Notes under the pieces: model-generated
Seen by the model: the letters and a program-made list of their open reading frames with translations, nothing else
Databases searched by the model: none
What the model was told of the DNA's origin: nothing
Origin: Syngnathus acus
Lineage: Eukaryota; Chordata; Actinopteri; Syngnathiformes; Syngnathidae
NCBI RefSeq assembly: GCF_901709675.1
Contig: NC_051088.1
Location: 17,144,193-17,208,192, forward strand
DNA: 64,000 bases
Direction: 5' to 3'
Shown here: one piece after another, positions 12,458-24,200 of the stretch
How the letters are laid out: every line of letters begins with the position of its first letter
Position numbering within the stretch: the stretch's first letter is position 1
Position numbers and translations under genes: made by a program

Positions 12458-13586
12458 ATGGAGTCCGTTTTCTTGCGGTTCGACTCGTATGACTTCGAAG
12501 CTGATCAAAGATTCCTGCAGGGCCTGCAGACGTTACACGCCAGCGTCTCTGGGCAAGAAGCAAACTTACTGGACGCGAAACTCTTCTTTTATAACAGGTA
12601 GGTTGGTCTATGTCCCCAAATCCACATGACATGAGTGGAACGCCTGTCATTCTAAATATTTAACTCAACTACCACCAGCACCCTAGAAAGGATTTAAAAA
12701 AAAAACTTTTCAACCTAAATTTAACAGAAACCAAACAAACTTTAGATTCAATATGTATTTATTTATAATATTGATCCACAGCAACTAATTCCATTTGCAA
12801 AACCAGTGTTGTCGCAGTGTTGCCAGCGACAAAAACGAAGTTTGTTTCAGAAAGAGACAACATGAGCAGAATTATTTAGAAACTCTGGCTCATGACAAAT
12901 AAGGGGCCCAGTGGAAGGCAGTCATTGCTGAAGACATTGGTGCCCATGCATATGTTGGAAAAGCAGTGATTTATGCACGTTTATGTCATTCACAAATACA
13001 ACCGCTGCTAGATTTGTGAGTGGATGATCAAGGATGCAGATGTGGAACTTCCGCCTACAGATGCAGCAGCGTTTTACTGCAGAGGGATACAATTTGATTT
13101 TAATTTCCAGCAATGTGTTATGCACGTTGCCAGTGATGGTGACACAGCTTGAGAAGAAACGTAACAGATCCATCCACTTGGCTTGTTTATGTACTGTTTG
13201 TATATTTAGAATTGTATGCAAATAGAGGTAATTTTGCGAATAATACAAAATGTTAAAAAAAAAAAGACATTTGTAAATTGAGCTTCCACAAATTCTCTGA
13301 TCATGACTTTCTTGTCAGGTTTGTGGAGCCCGTGGACGCCTTTAGCTACAAAGCGCGGTCCATCTCTGCTTCCAAAGTGGCACCTTCATCTTGCAGCGAT
13401 GCTGAAGGACAGAAGTCTGAAAACTCACAGGTAAAGTCGCTTTCCTTTGCCGAGGTTATGCGACTCGTCCAAGAGGGCAAGGACTTACCCGGGGTGACAA
13501 AAGTGGAAATACAGGCAAGCAACCTGAGTGCGACTCCTTCACGAATGGACAGAATACGCAAACCCTGGGAGGTGGCGCCCAAGTGA
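12458..13586 (+). CDS. pex39: PEX39/C6orf226-like peroxisomal import factor (2 exons)
   Basis: Exon 1 is 12458-12597 and exon 2 is 13319-13586, joined in phase 2 (AG|G gives Arg), making 135 aa. Exon 2 contains SLSFAEVMRLVQEGKDLPG, matching the human C6orf226 segment (LAQLLQLVQQGQELPG), and ends in RKPWEVAPK. The KPWE motif, about residues 128-131, is the family signature. Human C6orf226 has recently been named PEX39 and assists PEX7-dependent import of PTS2 cargo; that role is family knowledge, not visible here. The fish protein has an extra N-terminal exon (MESVFLRFDSYDFEADQRFL) compared with the 101-residue human protein. A start at 12458 is preferred because the exon is open and protein-like up to a clean donor. 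Confidence 0.82.
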
Positions 13587-13626
13587 CAAGTCGCTCAACA
13601 AGTTTCGTTTTTATAAAAAGTAGCTA

Positions 13627-13798
13627 CCGTAATTTTCGGACTATAAGTCGCACCGGAGTATAAGTCGCACCAGCCATAAAATGCCCAAAAAAGTGAAAAA
13701 AAACCATATATATGTATATAAATCGCTCCCGAGTATAAGTCGCCCCCCCCACCCAAACTATGGAAAAAAAACGCGACTTATAGTCAGAAAATTACGGT
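13627..13798. mobile_element. TA-flanked MITE (ATAAGTCGC family)
   Basis: About 172 bp with inverted ends: left CCGTAATTTTCGGACTATAA, right the complement of CCGTAATTTTCTGACTATAA. It is flanked by TA on both sides, as for Tc1/mariner-type target duplication. Internal direct repeats read GAGTATAAGTCGC. Non-coding, in the pex39-like 3' region. Confidence 0.8.
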
Positions 13799-13799
13799 A

Positions 13800-14722
13800 T
13801 TTCCTATAAATGTAAGAGCATACAGCCGGTTGCTCAGAATTTAAATGATGGGTTCAAGTTTGACAGGGAATGATTTTTACAAGATTAGCAGGAACAAAAA
13901 CTCCAATCTTGCAGGTAATGAACAGAATATTGTTGGGACAGGACGTCAAACGATTTGGCCCTGGCCTGTCATTTCAGTTGTCCAGCATTTTGTGCATCAT
14001 GGCCTAAGCTCAAGCAACGGTTGTTTCCCACTTGCGGCATTATAATTAGGGATTTTTAAATAACTGCTAACATGTCACACAGTACTTTGAGGCATTTCAG
14101 GCACACTCCTACTCAAGGTGATATTTTTTCGGAGTGGTGTGACGTAATTCCAGTAAATTCTAAGGCATCGCCCTTTCCGGTAATGTTGTTGTTTTGAAGT
14201 GGTTGTACCGCTTAGAATTATCGTCAGTTGTCAACGTTTTGGGGTATTTCTAGGGACTCTGCTTTGATGAGAAGTGTGTGTGTGTATTGTTATTGTTAAC
14301 ATTCGCAGAAATAAATTGGTCGTATATGACGGCACCAAAGCCATCAACCTTACAAGGGTGCCGTTTGTCAATGCTAGAAAATCCCGGGGCCGTCATAACA
14401 TTTGACAGTTCTCAAGCTTTACTCTGTTCACGCAGCTTAACGATATTCCTGGCCTTTAAACTTTTGTCTGTATGTATATTATTATTGTCTGTTAAAAATT
14501 GCCTTGCAACTATAAAAATTACTAAAACTGTTTGAGTGTTTTGAACAAACCTTGACAAATTGTGGTGTGAACGCAACATTTGCGGCCTTCAAAAATACTC
14601 ACAATCGTCCACCACTCTAGTGTTAAGGTAAAAGACAAATGTTAGCACAGCATCACAGGTTAAAAACAAAATGCCGTTTGTCTCCATGTAACTATGACGC
14701 TTGTATTGATGCACACCTGGGC
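13800..14722 (+). other. pex39-like 3' UTR or intergenic
   Basis: Non-coding AT-rich sequence. A plus-strand AATAAA lies at 14310-14315 and another at 14723-14728; either could end the pex39-like transcript. No other gene seen. Confidence 0.4.
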
Positions 14723-14754
14723 AATAAATGTGTCACAGTATGTTAATCTTTATT
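14723..14754. terminator. Convergent poly(A) signals of pex39-like (+) and dnmt3b (-)
   Basis: A plus-strand AATAAA at 14723-14728 faces a minus-strand AATAAA at 14749-14754, 20 bp apart. The second would give dnmt3b a 3' UTR of about 1.5 kb. Assignment is inferred. Confidence 0.45.
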
Positions 14755-15835
14755 AAGGCAGCAACATTTAGCCAACTTCCAGTCACAGTGGAATGCTTCA
14801 AAAAAAGCAGCAAGTAATCCAGTAACATGGAGGCACACTAGACACTCTATAAAAACACAGTGGGACAGTTCACACATTGAAACATAACAAATCAACACAT
14901 TCATCATAAAAATCATCAAGATTAAAAGAAGTTTAAAAAGTGGATTTGCATCCAAAAAAATCCAGCACCAGTATATTGCATTTTCATCATCACGTTCACG
15001 ATGGTTGATACGACATCACTGATGTCAGCTATCTAAAAAAAAAACAAAAAAACACTTTTCTCCTATTTATAAGTTAAATAGAAACTATCAAAATTAAAGA
15101 ATAACTGAAGAATTGAGGTAGAAACCAGCAGCCTGCGCCAATAAACAAATCCTGTTTTGGCAAGACTAGCGAGCGACATTTGACATACTATTAAGATACA
15201 GAATGTTTGCAGAAATCACCTTTTGGTCGTTTCAGTAACTCTCACTGCCGAGGGTAACTTTTTGGTCAGAAACGTTCTCTTGGTAGGTGCAAGTTCTTAT
15301 ATTGTAATGTAACAGCTGCCTCTGGAGGACACGCTCAGATTTCACTGAGGTATTAAAACAAGCTCGTAGCATTGTAAACATTTTTATGCAGCAGCCATAA
15401 TCTTAACTGTGTGTCAGTGTGCTCACTCTGTTTAAAAGCTGTCTGCTGATGGCCTAAAAAATACTTGACTGCAATGTAGGTCTGTTGTGCTGTTTGTGAC
15501 ATCATACAGTAGATTGTAGCACCATTTAAATTGGGAGTTTGCGATTTAAAAAGGTAAAAAACAAACTATTTTTGTCATAATTCTTCCCTACTAAACTACC
15601 AACGGGAAACTTATGTTACTCTAATGGTCGGTAGCTCACAGTCACGCCCTCTGTTTCTGATTGGAAAGTACTACAGGCAGACCACGACGGCAGTTTTGCA
15701 ATATAACAAAAAAAGTTGTTGTTTTTTTATTACACACTTCCCTTTAACCTAAGTAACCATAAGTTGTGACATTAAAAACCATAATAAAAAAAAAAAGTAT
15801 ATCCATCTATCTTTTTTTCTTTAGTAGGATTGCAA

Positions 15836-15960
15836 GAGTGACCAGTGGGCAGCCAATCGCAAGGCACATATTGAAAAATTAAAACCCACCTTCACAATCT
15901 CACCCAAGGCCAATTTACACGCATGTTGTTTGAATTGTGGGAGGACACCGATGTACAGCG
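15836..15960 (-). repeat. SINE-like repeat fragment
   Basis: Contains GGGCAGCCAATCGCAAGGCA, GCCAATTTACACGCATG and GTGGGAGGACACCGATGTAC, the complement of the body and 3' part of the teleost tRNA-derived SINE-like family. Confidence 0.6.
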
Positions 15961-16008
15961 GCAAACATTTGATGTTCCGGAAAGATCTCTCGCGTTCGTG
16001 CATGGAAA

Positions 16009-16235
16009 TACCGTATTTTCTGGACTAGAAGCCGCTACTTTGTGCACAAGCTTTGAACCCTGCATCTTATCGTCCAGTGCGGCTTATCTATGTATTTTTC
16101 ATGACGGTGACGATTATGGAAATTAAATATGAAAAACCTCTAGCTTATTGTGCTGCTTATATATAAACAAGACTTTCGCCTAATTTTATCTGGCGTGGCT
16201 TTTATCCGGGTGCAGTTTTTAGTCCAGAAACGGTA
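16009..16235. mobile_element. TA-flanked MITE, second type
   Basis: The ends CCGTATTTTCTGGACTA and TAGTCCAGAAACGG form an inverted pair between TA dinucleotides. The internal part has GCGGCTTAT-like motifs. It ends only 17 bp from the dnmt3b stop codon. Confidence 0.7.
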
Positions 16236-16252
16236 TTAATGCATTTGCGGCC

Positions 16253-18259
16253 TTACGAACTTTGCTGGTGCGATTCACATTCAAAATAATCTTTGAGTGG
16301 CGCCATCAGGTGGCGAATGACGGCGACGCTCCAGGAACGCCCCAGGACCCTCTGGCGTTGCAGGCGGCCCATGTTGTTTACGTCTGTGTAATGTTTAGGG
16401 AAGCCAAAAATCCTAGACACACACAAATAGATGGGACACAGTGATATTTTGGATGTGTGAAAATAAATGCAAATGATCCAGTTGCACTTTTTCTGCAATA
16501 TTTTTCATTATCATTTGCGTCTTGTGTCACATGCGCACGAGATGATATGTCCAAATACTTACTGCTCCATTTCGGTACACCACAGGTAGTCATCTTTGCC
16601 GTTCATGATGACAGGGAGTCCCACTTTCCCTTGAACCATGGAGTTGGTCTTTGTAGTGATGGTTCGCACCTTGTCGAGCTGCACAAATACACCAACTTAT
16701 GGAATGAGCAAAGCATGTGCTATAATATTTTTGAGCCCACCGACCAAGCAACCGAAATGAAGCGGATGTTGTTTTCCAGGTTGCTGCCTTAGCAATTTGT
16801 TATTCTACTATATTGCGATGTGGCTTTGAATTGGAGGAATTGTTCAGCTGAAAGCTGCTCTTACCTTTGCTACACGGCCAACTTCCAAACAATCCTGAAG
16901 ATTTACTTTTTGATCCAGGGATGCGGCCACCGGCCTGAAGAGGAACAACACATTTTTTTTATTACGAGCATACTTAACCATCTCTCTTTATTTTGTCAAT
17001 ACTGCATGCTACGGCTTCAACACAATTATGCGGTGGGTGGCGCCTTGACATACGAAGCATCAGCATAGTTTAAGCCCTTGAAATATAAAACATGTTACAC
17101 AGTAATTATTGTAGGATTATTTTCTATTTATTTCTCTTTTTATGAACAGGAGGCCGCGAGCCTTTTTAAATTGTGTTGTGTTCATTATGTCATCTCAAGT
17201 TTTGACTTGGCTGACTTTTTAGTTCTGTACTTTTAAAATCCACTGTGTACATATTTGAACAAGGTCTAGCTTTTCATACCTATTCATGCCTGGGAGGTTT
17301 CCCCAGAAGTAGCGAGCTCGATGTGCAGGGCTGACAGTTACGGCATCGATGATGATTGGATTGCACTGAACAACAAAACAATGGGACAAGTTAGCGCAGT
17401 GTGTTCCCCAGCGGCAGTAATTGAAAAGGATCACCTCTAGGAATCTGCAGATGTCCGTCTTGTCTCTGCTGGACATGAAGACCACATTTTCGAAGAGCCA
17501 GAAGAAAGGCCGGTCGTCACCCTCCTTCGGCTTCAGCAGCGTCAAAATACGGTAGAATTCAAAGAACAGCCTTCCGGTGCCCTCTGCAGGATCGACAGTT
17601 AACCTCCAATCAGTTTATTTTCTCCACTCGAACAATGAATCCCATGTGTTCCAGTGGCAACAGTTGGAATCGGACTTACCAAACAATCCTTTCCGCAGGG
17701 GATTGACCATGGAGAGGTCATTGCAAGGACTTCCTCCAATCAGCAGGTCAAAAGGCCCCCATTCAGCAAGCTGCAACACAACCACTTCCAGTTTATTGCT
17801 TCATCCAAACCACCTACAAATTTGTTTTCATGCATGAGACAAAGCGGCTTGGCTAGGGCACGGAGTAACCACGCACGTGTTTCCTTGTGATGGTGCGGAC
17901 GTCGTTGATGTATTCGATCTTGCCAGCGTGCTTGATCATACCCACCGCGATGGAATCCTCACAAATCTCGGAGGCAATGTAGCGATCCACTTTAAAGCCA
18001 AGGTCTTTGAGCACCAGGTATCCTGTCATGGTGGAAGAAAGAGCTGTATAATCGTCCATTATGCACAAAACGGCTATACAATGCATGTCTATACGTACAT
18101 AATACGTATACACGCTCACTTGAAGCATGAAGTGTAAATGCAGCCTAGGCAGGACTGATTTGACCTTAACTGACCTGTTGCGATGCCATCAAAGAGCGAC
18201 AGAACCTTCAAGGGCTTGCGTCTATCTGCGGGGATGGCCGGGTAAATTCTGTGAGGCTC
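16253..18259 (-). CDS. dnmt3b: dnmt3b catalytic methyltransferase exons
   Basis: Eight exons carry the C5-methyltransferase motifs. Motif I FDGIATG (from about residue 601) binds SAM. Motif [11 protein letters not shown] has the catalytic cysteine at about residue 671. Motif VI is WLFENVVFM (Glu about 717), motif [16 protein letters not shown], and motif [13 protein letters not shown]. All catalytic residues are intact, so the enzyme is predicted active. Confidence 0.95.
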
Positions 18260-21200
18260 CTGGGAACAATCGTATTGGTCAATGGAGGCAAAAACCCGTG
18301 ATCAAAAAGAAACACAAATTTTACATTTCTGCGACAGTGTTGGGACTAACGGCGTTACGAATGCTGTTTTAGATTTCCAGTAAGGGATGATCTACTTTGG
18401 ATTTGGATCATATAATGAAGCTGCATATATGGTACAGTACGTTTTTAGGATTCTAAAATCAAAATGGTAAATAGTATCAATTGTTACTGAGTTACAAAGT
18501 GTGACACAATATACTCACAAACTCCATGGCGCTGTTGTTAGCAAAGAAGTCTTGGACTTTAACGCTCCAGTCTGGCCTGAGTTTGAGCTTGCCCTGGCAC
18601 TGCGTTGGCTGGCAAATGTAGCAGCTCCACGGGTCAATATCCTTCAGCTCACGAAAGGTTCCCCGTCCCACCAGGATCTCCACGCACTCCTTACAGAAAC
18701 ATCTGCCGTGGACACAGCACAGCACAAATGTAGTTTTGACACCAGTGAGCCGAGAGATGCTTAGAGAGCGGCTTTCCAATTGTTGAAAAATTCACTTGAT
18801 TTTGAAATGAACAAGAGGGGCGATTCTTTTTATGTCTTTAGAATGGTGTTATATAGCAGGCTCCCATTTCCACGCACAGATTTTTGCATGTGACTTGACC
18901 CTAAGTATACTTTATTCAAATTTACCTGCAACAGCTGGCGTTGCCACAAAGAATGACCTCTGACCCGCCACAGCACACGGTGCAGTACGACTGGTAGCCA
19001 TCTTCGTCGTAGCGATACAATGTTTCTGTGAAGTTCTCCTGCGGACAGTGATCTTGTCATTTTTGACTTGTGATTTCCAACCCGTAGGCCGCGGCACATT
19101 CGTGAGAAATAGTGACATCATCAGATTTGTAATACAGGGAAAACAGAGATAAACTCATCAATATTTCATTGTATATACCTTTTATGACATTTTAGTTTGG
19201 TTGTGCGCTGGGATCTTTTCTAATTGGCTCAAAAAAGGTTAGCAAACTTTGTGTCTTGTGAACTGGACCAGAATGATGACATCATTGCAGACTAGCTTAC
19301 CTTGCACTTGAAACAAAGACCGCCTTCGAACAATGGGTGCTGCACAGCAACGTCAGGCGACCCGCAAGCCAAACAACAATCTGAAATAACAATTTGTCAT
19401 TTAAAAAACACTATAAGAAGGAAATCATAACGCTCAGGCAGGACCGACCTTCAATTTTTGTGCCTTTGTCTTTAAGCCTCTCAATTAAAGTGTCTGTAAA
19501 ACATGAAAGTAAATCAGTCAAATGTTTTTTTTTTCACTTGACCAGAAACATAGCAATTCATAATTTACGGGCTGTAATTTTCCATAGGTGCGAAGATGAA
19601 TGTAAATAATTGTTTGACTGTCAGCTCGACATCCCGTACAGCCAACCATGAGCAAATCAAAGTGACAACTTGACTGAAATTGGGATTGTGGATGAGCGCG
19701 TGGAGTCCACATACCTCTTGTGAAGGTGTAGTTGCAGGTGCTTGCCCGACTCTTATAAGCTTGTTTCTTTTTCACTGGTGGCTGGTAGTCGGACTGAGCC
19801 GAATCCGAATTGGACAATTGGCCAGCTTCGTGAATAACTAGTTAAGATGACAGAGAAAGAAATGTTTTTCAGAAGCTTCTTTGTGAGAGAACTGCATAGA
19901 GCGGAATTGTGCCGAGTAGACTGTTCGACTTACCAGGTGGTGCAAATCCCTGCGGCCCTGATGGTAGAAATCCTTTCACTGCCCAGTCCAGCATCAGATT
20001 CATTTCTTTTTCTTTACCTCCTTTTGCCTCCTCAAAAGACTTCTCAGCACGTTCACTTGCAAGCTGCAGGTTATAAATTGGGATTAGGGCGCATTTTGCA
20101 GACAGCGGTCATTTGTTCATGCCCATGAAAAGTGAATAAGTGTTGCCCATTTAACTGCATTTGTTTGTGGGGGTTGTATTTTTTTAAACCCCCAAATTTC
20201 TTGAGACCAGTAAATATAAAAAAAAAGATAAAAACACATAAATAATAATAACAGACATTCCCTTGATTCTATTGTTTTACCTGTATGAACAATATAGATA
20301 TTAATAGCACATAATCAACTATGTAGATTTTGTTAGTGTGTCACTTGATGCCATTTTATTTGCACAAGTCAGGTAGAGAGTTTATAGAACTAGAAGGAAG
20401 ATTAGAAGCGAAACAGGGAAGAGTAAGACCATGCTGAGAAGTGAAGAGGATGGCAGAAGATAAAGAAGAGTATGGGGAGAAGGAGGGCTCAGGAATGTGT
20501 GCATGGCAAACAAAGGTGCATCTTCAGTCACCTCCATGGCGTCTGAACTGTCTGGTCCAGACTTTGTCCTCTTGTCGCATTCCACTTGATCTGAAATCTC
20601 CTGTCTGGATTTGATTGCCTGCTTCTCAGCTAACTTGGCGCGCATAAGTAGACTCTTGGCGTGTTCTTTGGGATGCGCCTTTTTCAAATGGTTAAACAAG
20701 TTGGTGGTGTTGCCCCTGCACGTTTTAACATTCTCCTTGCACATTTTGCAGAGCACGATGGCTTGAGGAATGTCCTCTGGCTTGAAACCAAACCATTTCC
20801 AAATCACAGAATGTGACCCCCGTTTGGGCACTAAATTGTTTCTGTCAGACATCTTAAATTTTGTGTGTAAGGATAAAAAATTATTGTTATGGAAGTGCTA
20901 CATAAAGATGTTGAGTTTGTCCAATTAGTTTTGTCGCACTAAGTTTTGTTGATTGTATTTTTACAGTTTGGTTTGATGAATTACTTTTGTCCTACTAAAT
21001 CATCTTTGACTGTCATACAAAATATTGTTTATGTTTTATAATTGACAAGGCTTTCTTTTTGTTTGTCCAATGAACTGTCGCACAAAATCACCTTTGACAA
21101 AGAAAATTTTGTTGAATATTTCACTTAATATCGCTCTTTGTACTGTCCAATTTGATGTCCCACTACAACGTAGAAAATTTCGTTAATTACAAGGTAATCA

Positions 21201-24200
21201 TCGACGGGACTGTTCAGTTTGTTCATTTACTTAAGTCCAAATTGCGCTTCAACGATCAGGAATCCGGGCAGTTCACGTGAGTTGGGAAATTTTAAACCCG
21301 GCATGCTCAATCTCGAACAGTGCGGACAGAATCGGATCAAAACTCAAAAGAAAGCACGAGGTGTTCACGTTTTTTTCTCGTGTTGCTTCATACGGACTAC
21401 ACGGGAGGGAGACTTTGTTTTTTCAAATCTTTTTCAATTTTTTAACAAGTAAACCGATTGGAAAGACGAACACGAAACTACGACTTTTCGCGAGGACGTG
21501 CCGATTCAAGTTACTCGAATTACACGTGCAAATCTAGTTTAGATCGACTTTCAATGAAAACGCAGCGATCGGTGGCTTTGTCTCCCCTCTTTGTGGTCCT
21601 TGAGAGTGCAGATGTGGTCGAGGCTCTCCGGTAATCCGCTCCACGAGGCGCTTGAACGCAACTATCCAGTCTGCAGATATTTTGATCGCGATTCTTTCGA
21701 AAGCGACAAATTTGCGATGATGTTCACAGTTCGAGCCTACTTAAGATGTTTTTCTTGGTGGCTGCCGGCGGAAGTGAGAAAAAACGGACCCTTCCGGAAG
21801 CGTGGAAGGCTTGGGAGGGGGCTGCAAGAGACCCTGCGCAAATGGGGGGTCGCACGGGATCGGACAAAGCATTTTTTTTTTTTTGCTCCCATTGACTCAA
21901 GTCAATGGAACACGCTGGGCCATTAAGTCACAACTTTAAAACCAGAGCCAAGCAAACATCTAAATTAATGTGGCCCACTAAAAAAAAATGAAGTCAACTT
22001 TTTTGATAAATGTATTTGCTCCTTTCATTTAAATCTGCAAACTGTCTACTTTTAATAGATATTACTAAGACTTTTTTTTCCACCAAATCCCTTGACATAA
22101 ACCTAGCAAAAGTTGGAAACATATTTCAGATGGGCACGACCCTTGTGAGGATAAGTGGTTCAGAGGATTGATAGATGGAATTAAATATATGGTATAGTAG
22201 CAATAAAATGCAGGACCCCTTTGTTCACACTGTAAACAACAAGAATCTTTGCATCTCCAAAACCATTATTGGGAAAATATCCTGTCATGTTTCCTGAGCA
22301 AGGCTCCAGACTAATTTTTTTTTTTTTTTTTTACAAGGAGCACAGTGGGCACTATCTTTAAATTTCAAATAGAAAATGTAGGTGCAGACACTGTGAATTA
22401 AAAGTAAATGTTCACGTTTCCACTCATTTTGACAATATTACTAATGTATGGCCTGAACACTAAAATTATTAATGCCAAAAATGAGTTTGACACTCTGTAC
22501 CATTATTCAAAGTACACAAATGATCAAGAACACGATTTTTAAATGAGATTCAAGTTCACCTGTAAGACATTTAAATATAGCAAAACCATTTAACAAAATG
22601 TAGCAATGAAGAAAATAATGAGTTGGCCTTTGTTCATTCATCAGTGGTATTTTCCCAAATATTACCAATTTATTATAGCTGTATTGTTATTTTGTGTTAT
22701 CTGTAACATGCAGTTTTTGTGAAATGCGCTATATAAGTAATGTTGTATTTTATTTCTTTTTTTTTTTTTGCAGTTTTTTTGCACTGCATCTTCTACAATA
22801 ACGTCCAATTAAAATACGATGAAAAAATTTGAGGTCCATGATCAAAACGCTGTAGACAGAAAGTGGCGTAAAATTGAGGCTTAGCTGTAATACAATAGCT
22901 TGTGTACAGCAAGTGTGTTAAAGAGGAGAATGTCGACTGAGACAAGATTTTTATGTCAGGAGGAAGATGTTTGTGGAAAAGAGTCTATATGTTGCAATCT
23001 GTAAACCATTTATCATGAGTTTGGAGTTGTGGTAATGTTATGGTCCAAGCTATTAATATAGGCAATTAAAATCATTTTTAAATAGGGGGTTGTCAAGTAT
23101 TTGTGGTTCTACATGGCAGGCATCTAAAATAAACCAGACAACAACGCTGCAGTAGAATTATACCGTACCGTGTGTGGTAATCATAGCTGATCGCCTGTTG
23201 ATCTTGTTCCCTTACCTCTATGACTTGGAAGATGGCGGCCTTATAAGTGGGCAGGCTGGCAAATGAGTTTTTGCAGAAACATTTTGTGAACTTCCGAAAA
23301 GGCATCAAAGCTTCCGTCGCAATCTGTGATAGAAAGTCCATTTGTGTAGACTAGAAATTCACTTCTGCGGCACATTAATATCAAATAAATAAAATAAAGT
23401 AGCTCGGCAGCAGTCAAACCTTTGAGAAGGTTCCATCGCCAAACCATTCAACCCTTCGTACACCTGGAGGTGAAAATTTGGTTTTCCAAGGAATCACCAA
23501 ACCGGGCCACCAAGAGAAACCCTCTATCTTCCCCCATATGAGCTCTCCAGTCAAAAAGCCGTTCCCATCCTGAAGGAGGGAAAATCAAATGTGTTCAATT
23601 TGATCTCAAAAGCATTGAAGTTTTTATTTTAGTGATAAGTCCAACTGTATTTTGCACTTTTAGAATGACCTGGTAATTGGCTTTCCGTCGTCCTTTGTGC
23701 GCTGTATATTTGTTTGGTGTGTTTTCCACCTGAAAGTTAAGAGGGGAAAAAAAATCAATGAATTGATATTAATCTTGGTGGAATATCCATGAACCAAGCT
23801 TGATGAAAAAAAAATTCCCCCACAAAATTACATGATCTAATCTATGTTTCTATTTGCGCCATTTACCTGTCAGATAATTTTTGGGCACGTGATGCTGTTT
23901 GAAGCATTTTGACACGTTTATTTGAAAAAGCCCATTTTCCCTCGCACGGGCTTATTGGTGGATATTGTTTTTACTGAAACCTTTATTTTTGCTGCAAGCC
24001 AATCAAAGAAAGGTTTTTCTAAAAAGCAATATTATTTGCCCTCTCAAAAATTTCTCCAGAACCCATCATCCAGTCGTCATAATTCTTGGTTTGTTCCCCT
24101 CTGGTTGAAGTGGCCATTCCAACCACACTCAGCATTTTGACTGGATGTCATTTTGTCAGGGTGCCATTTAAAGGCTGAATTGCTTGACCTCTATTGAGCA

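Larger units (their letters stand above)
14755..16252 (-). other. dnmt3b 3' UTR with repeats
   Basis: No coding exon. It holds a SINE-like fragment (about 15836-15960) and a TA-flanked MITE (16009-16235). The rest is AT-rich unique sequence. Confidence 0.5.
20853..23215 (-). other. dnmt3b intron upstream of the BED ORF
   Basis: Contains an imperfect array at about 20885-21200 in which TGTCCAAT- and TCGCAC-type phrases recur, a GC-rich stretch at about 21540-21860 and AT-rich sequence from 21.9 to 23.2 kb. No coding exon was seen between 20853 and 23215. Confidence 0.6.
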
